From NCBI GenBank assembly GCA_945917385.1, contig CAMEHJ010000019.1, positions 1-10,946 on the forward strand: 10,946 nt of DNA. The letters run 5' to 3'. Of the stretch, positions 7,315-10,946 are shown piece by piece. Under the pieces are notes generated by a model that saw only the letters and a program-made list of their open reading frames with translations, was not told where the DNA came from and searched no databases. This stretch comes from an uncultured bacterium (GTDB lineage Bacteria; Bacillota_A; Clostridia; Oscillospirales; Oscillospiraceae). The position numbers were made by a program, and so were the translations under genes. Every line of letters begins with the position of its first letter. Positions within the stretch are counted from its first letter, which is position 1.

Positions 7315-10005
7315 TCAGCGGATGACCGCGCCGAATTTCACCTTGAGCGCGTCGAGAACGGCCTTGACGGTCTCCTCCGCGTGCTCGTCGGTCAGGGTCT
7401 GGTCGTCGGCGCGCATCGTGAGTGAGAACGCGGCGGACTTATGCCCCTCTGCAATATGGTGGCCGGTGTATACGTCAAAGAGCGTGCAGTCAACAAGGTA
7501 CTTGCCGCCGTTAGCCATGATGCAGTCGGTAAGCTCTCCGACGGGGATGTCCGCGCGGCAGACGACCGCGATATCGCGCGTGACGGCGGGGAACTTGGGC
7601 AGCGGCGCGTACACGGGGATGCCGCCCTTGACCGAGTACAGCGCGTCAAAGCTCAGCTCCGCGCAGTAAAGCTCAGCATTCACGCCGTAGTTTTCCGCGA
7701 CCGCGGGGTGTATCTGACCGAACACGCCGATGAGGGTATCTCCGACATAGACCTTCGCGCAGCGGCCGGGGTGGTAGGAGACGTTCTCTTTTTCCGCGAC
7801 AAACTTGGCCTTGGGTGCGCCGAGGCTGTCTATAAGCGCCTCAATCCAGCCCTTCATCACGAAGAAGTTCATTTCGGGGCCGTATGCGCCGAGGGAGACT
7901 ATCTTCGGCTCGTCAGCCATACCGTCGTCGCGCTTGAGGTAGATTTTGCCTATCTCGTACAGGGCGGCGGACTTGTTGCGGTAGTTATAGTTTCTGGTGA
8001 GTATCTCCAGCATGGAGGGGAGAATGGTGGTGCGCATGATGGAGGTGTCCTCACCGAGGGGGTTGAGTATTCTCAGGCTGTCGCGCAGCGGGGAGTCTGC
8101 GGGCATTCTTATCTTGTCGTAGTAGCTGGGGCTTATGAAGGAATAGGTGATGATCTCGTCCATGCCGAGGCTCCGGCAGGTCTGGCCTATCTCGCGCTCA
8201 CAGAGCTGCACATCGGTGAAGCCGCCGCAGGTGGCGATGCCGCCGGCAAACTTGGTGGGTATCTCGTTGTAGCCGTAGAAGCGGGCGACCTCCTCCGCAA
8301 TATCGGAGTAGTGCTCAACGTCGCCGCGCCAGGAGGGGACGAAGATGGTGTCGCCCTCAAGCGTGAAGCCAAGCTCAATAAGGATGCGGCGCATCTCGCT
8401 CTCTTCGATATCGGTGCCGAGCAGGGCGTTTATCTTCTCCGGCTCAAGCTTTACGGTGGTCTGTTTAAGCTCTGCGGGGCAGACGTCGATGATGCCCTCG
8501 ACCACTTCGCCCGCGCCGAGCATTTCGATAAGCTCGCAGGCGCGCTGAACCGCCTTGTAGGTGTTCTGCGGGTCAAGGCCCTTTTCATAGCGGGAGGAGG
8601 CGTCGGTGCGCATACCGAGCGCGGTAGCGGTGCGGCGAATGGAGGTGCCGTTGAAGTTCGCGCTCTCGAACAGAACCATCGCCGTGTCACCGACAATTTC
8701 GGAGTTTGCGCCGCCCATTACGCCCGCAACACACACGGGCTTGTCCGTGTCGCAGATGCAGAGCATGGAGGGGCTGAGCTTGCGCTCGGTGCCGTCGAGG
8801 GTCTGGATGCTCTCTCCCTCGCGGGCGAGGCGGACGTGGATCTCGTGATTGCCGACGCAGGCAAAGTCAAAGGCGTGCATGGGCTGGCCGTACTCAAGCA
8901 TGACGTAGTTCGTGATATCGACGATGTTGTTGATGGGACGCATACCGGCGTTGCGGATGCGCTCTCTCATCCACGCGGGGGACGGCTCGATCTTGACGTT
9001 CTTGACCATTCTCGCGGTGTAGCGCGGGCAAAGCTCCGGCTCCTCGATAACGATTTTGGCGAGGTCATTGATGTCGCCGCCGGCCTTCGCCTGCACAACC
9101 GGCTCATGCAGCTTCAGCTCCTTGCCGAAGGTGACCGCCGCTTCGCGGGCAAGACCAATCATGCACAGGCAGTCCGGGCGGTTGGGGGTTATCTCGAACT
9201 CGACAACGTGGTCGTCGCGGCCGAGAACGACATTCATGTCGTCGCCCGGTTTGCAGTCCTCATGCAGAACGAGGATGCCGTCGGGGATGCAGTGGGGAAA
9301 CTCTCTCTGCTCGGCGCGCAGGTCGGAAAGCGCACAGATAAGGTCTTTGCCGGTGTCGTAGGCAACCATATCGAGCGCGTGGATGTTCTGGCAGTCGCTG
9401 ACGGTGACGGCAGGGGTGCCTACATTGAGGGAGACTTTCCAGAGGTTCACTCCCGCAGGCTCGACAGCCGTGACCTCCGCCGCCTTGACCTTGCCGTAGA
9501 TCTTATCGCCGGGCTTGATATCGGCAGAGATAGAGGGCTTTTCGGGGTCGATGGGGTGATAGTCGCCGAGGATGGCGGCGGCCTTGATCTCGCCGTAGGG
9601 GAAGTCATGCGTGGTCATCTCCAGCTCCTTGAGGGAGCAGAGCATACCATTGGACTCAACGCCGCGGAGCTTGCCTTTGGTTATCTTCACTCCGCCGGGG
9701 AGCATTGCGTTGTGCAGCGCCGTCGGGACGAGATCACCGACGTGGATATTCCATGCGCCGGTGCATATCTGCACAGGCTCCTCCGCACCGATATCAATGC
9801 TGCAAACGAGCATATGGTCGGAGTTGGGGTGCTTTTCTATCGTGAGTATTCTGCCGACGACGACCTTGCTCATCATCTCGCTGAGATCCTCGGTCACCTC
9901 GACCTTGGAGCCGGAAACGGTCATAGCCTCGGCAAACTGTCTGTCACTGCATTCTTCAAGGCTCAAATCCACAAACTCATTGAGCCATTTTCTGGGCATT
10001 TTCAT
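7315..10005 (-). CDS. pheT: Phenylalanyl-tRNA synthetase beta subunit, with extra domain insertion
   Basis: This is the beta subunit of the alpha2-beta2 enzyme that charges tRNA-Phe in the cytoplasm; it carries tRNA recognition and the editing domain. It is 896 residues long against about 800 in most bacteria. In order: the N-terminal segment MKMPRKWLNEFV; an EMAP/OB tRNA-binding domain (about 46-130, VVVGRILTIEKHPNSDHMLV and CTGAWN); an extra segment (about 131-240); the B5/B3-4 core beginning FEITPNRPDCL (270-280), RPINNIVDITNYVMLEYGQP and MRTDASSRYEKGLDP; the synthetase-like core (GYNEIPT, ILNPLGEDTSIMRTTILPS); and a C-terminal anticodon-binding FDX-ACB domain (about 803-896, FPAVTRDIAVV to LTMRADDQTLTDE). 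The extra segment accounts for the whole length excess. The start at 10005 is set by AAAGGAGC about ten bases upstream. It follows pheS after 19 bp and is surely co-transcribed with it. No frameshift is seen. Confidence 0.96.
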   Translation of the reverse strand: MKMPRKWLNEFVDLSLEECSDRQFAEAMTVSGSKVEVTEDLSEMMSKVVVGRILTIEKHPNSDHMLVCSIDIGAEEPVQICTGAWNIHVGDLVPTALHNAMLPGGVKITKGKLRGVESNGMLCSLKELEMTTHDFPYGEIKAAAILGDYHPIDPEKPSISADIKPGDKIYGKVKAAEVTAVEPAGVNLWKVSLNVGTPAVTVSDCQNIHALDMVAYDTGKDLICALSDLRAEQREFPHCIPDGILVLHEDCKPGDDMNVVLGRDDHVVEFEITPNRPDCLCMIGLAREAAVTFGKELKLHEPVVQAKAGGDINDLAKIVIEEPELCPRYTARMVKNVKIEPSPAWMRERIRNAGMRPINNIVDITNYVMLEYGQPMHAFDFACVGNHEIHVRLAREGESIQTLDGTERKLSPSMLCICDTDKPVCVAGVMGGANSEIVGDTAMVLFESANFNGTSIRRTATALGMRTDASSRYEKGLDPQNTYKAVQRACELIEMLGAGEVVEGIIDVCPAELKQTTVKLEPEKINALLGTDIEESEMRRILIELGFTLEGDTIFVPSWRGDVEHYSDIAEEVARFYGYNEIPTKFAGGIATCGGFTDVQLCEREIGQTCRSLGMDEIITYSFISPSYYDKIRMPADSPLRDSLRILNPLGEDTSIMRTTILPSMLEILTRNYNYRNKSAALYEIGKIYLKRDDGMADEPKIVSLGAYGPEMNFFVMKGWIEALIDSLGAPKAKFVAEKENVSYHPGRCAKVYVGDTLIGVFGQIHPAVAENYGVNAELYCAELSFDALYSVKGGIPVYAPLPKFPAVTRDIAVVCRADIPVGELTDCIMANGGKYLVDCTLFDVYTGHHIAEGHKSAAFSLTMRADDQTLTDEHAEETVKAVLDALKVKFGAVIR

Positions 10006-10024
10006 ACTTCATACGCTCCTTTTC

Positions 10025-10946
10025 TCAGAACTGTTCGAGGAATCTGACGTCGTTTTCGAAGATAAGACGCAGGTCGGTGATCTTGTACTCGCCCATGGCA
10101 AGTCTCTCAAGACCCATGCCGAAGGCCCAGCCGGAGTACACATCGGGGTCGATGCCGCAGCCGGAGAGCACCTTGGGGTGAACCATGCCCGCGCCGAGCA
10201 CCTCGATCCAGCCCTCGCCCTTGCAGGTGGGGCAGCCCTTGCCGCCGCACTTGTGGCACTGGATGTCCATTTCGCAGCTCGGCTCGGTGAAGGGGAAGTG
10301 GTGAGGTCTGAAGCGGGTGACGGTGCCTTCGCCGTAAATCTTCTCGACGACGAGGTTCAGCGTCGCTTTGAGGTCGGCCATGGTGATGCCCTTGTCGATG
10401 ACCATGCCCTCGATCTGGTGGAACATGGGGGAGTGGGTAGCGTCCACCTCGTCCTTACGGTAGACACGGCCGGGAGCTATCATGCGGATGGGCAGGGACT
10501 TTGTCTCCATTGCATGGACCTGCATCGGGGAGGTCTGGGTGCGCAGGAGGATGCGCCCGTCCTCGCTGAAATAGAAGGTGTCGGTCCAGTCGCGGGAGGG
10601 GTGTCCCTCGTCGATGTTGAGCTTGGTGAAGTTATACTCGGCAAGCTCGACCTCCGGGCCGTCAACGATCTCGAAGCCCATGCCGATGAAGATATCCTTT
10701 ATCTGGTCGAGGACGTTGTACATCGGGTGCTTGTGGCCGATGGTGCGCACCTCGCCGGGGAGCGTGACGTCAAGCGCTTCACTCTCAAGCTTTTTCTCCA
10801 TGGCGGAGGCGGCAAGCTCGCTGCGGCGCTTTTCAATGGCGCTCTCTATGTCGCCGCGAAGCTGGTTTGCAAGCTGACCCATGACAGGTCTTTCCTCGGC
10901 GGAAAGTCCGCCCATTTTGGGAAGGATCCCCGTCAGCTCGCCTTTT
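10025..10946 (-). CDS. pheS: Phenylalanyl-tRNA synthetase alpha subunit (5' end outside window)
   Basis: This is the catalytic alpha subunit, which activates phenylalanine with ATP and transfers it to tRNA-Phe. About 307 residues are visible of an expected 340. The frame is open through the right edge: the residues KGELTGILPK precede the methionine at 10915, matching the family's GELT..L..MGGLS.EERP stretch, so 10915 is an internal Met, not the start. Class II motif 2 appears as FHQIEGMVIDKGIT and motif 3 as GWAFGMGLERLAM near the C-terminus. The cysteine cluster CHKCGGKGCPTCKGEGW, common in clostridial PheS, precedes the glycine-rich EVLGAGMVHP. The N-terminal coiled-coil (ANQLRGDIESAIEKRRSEL) is the tRNA-contacting arm. 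A T-box leader would be expected upstream, but it would lie beyond the window. Confidence 0.97.
   Translation of the reverse strand, partial: KGELTGILPKMGGLSAEERPVMGQLANQLRGDIESAIEKRRSELAASAMEKKLESEALDVTLPGEVRTIGHKHPMYNVLDQIKDIFIGMGFEIVDGPEVELAEYNFTKLNIDEGHPSRDWTDTFYFSEDGRILLRTQTSPMQVHAMETKSLPIRMIAPGRVYRKDEVDATHSPMFHQIEGMVIDKGITMADLKATLNLVVEKIYGEGTVTRFRPHHFPFTEPSCEMDIQCHKCGGKGCPTCKGEGWIEVLGAGMVHPKVLSGCGIDPDVYSGWAFGMGLERLAMGEYKITDLRLIFENDVRFLEQF

Noticed and set aside
7441..10047. 868-codon open frame on the + strand opposite pheT.
   Set aside because: It is a low-complexity shadow rich in Ala, Gly, Asp and Val caused by codon bias. pheT on the other strand is unmistakable.

Overview
The window looks like chromosomal DNA from a GC-rich, low-G+C-phylum Gram-positive, most likely a gut Clostridia member of the Oscillospiraceae/Ruminococcaceae type. 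The evidence is an IreB-family protein, a bacterial OGG1-type glycosylase, strong AGGAGG-type ribosome sites, and an intergenic double-hairpin repeat of a kind I recall from such genomes. The taxonomic call is an inference from gene content, not from a search.

Layout. The left part (1-4311) is read on the + strand. It holds the wreck of a DUF1275/YoaK membrane protein gene (about 1-387), a promoter (407-435), an intact M3 oligoendopeptidase F gene (469-2265), and a two-gene unit encoding a MotA/TolQ/ExbB-type channel (2327-3241) and a MotB/OmpA-type partner (3238-4311) that overlap by ATGA. The right part (4364-10946) is read on the - strand. In order of transcription from the right edge it holds pheS (5' end outside the window), pheT, ireB, an OGG1-type DNA glycosylase and guaB. 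The two blocks converge on one strong symmetrical terminator at 4319-4353.

How the genes work together. pheS and pheT, 19 bp apart, make the two subunits of phenylalanyl-tRNA synthetase. ireB, ogg and guaB look like separate housekeeping units; ireB and guaB each have a visible promoter. The membrane pair 2327-4311 is the unusual part. It has the architecture of an ion-driven 5:2 stator (three-helix channel subunit plus a single-helix, peptidoglycan-binding subunit with a membrane aspartate). It most resembles ZorA/ZorB of the Zorya anti-phage system or a non-flagellar MotAB, but there is no ZorC, ZorD or ZorE gene and no flagellar gene beside it, and a terminator closes the unit.

The points most worth a second look are this orphan stator and an insertion of roughly 90 residues in PheT that looks like a degenerate second copy of its tRNA-binding OB-fold. 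The dispersed double-hairpin repeat and the internally deleted DUF1275 pseudogene follow. The remaining genes are ordinary for the group.
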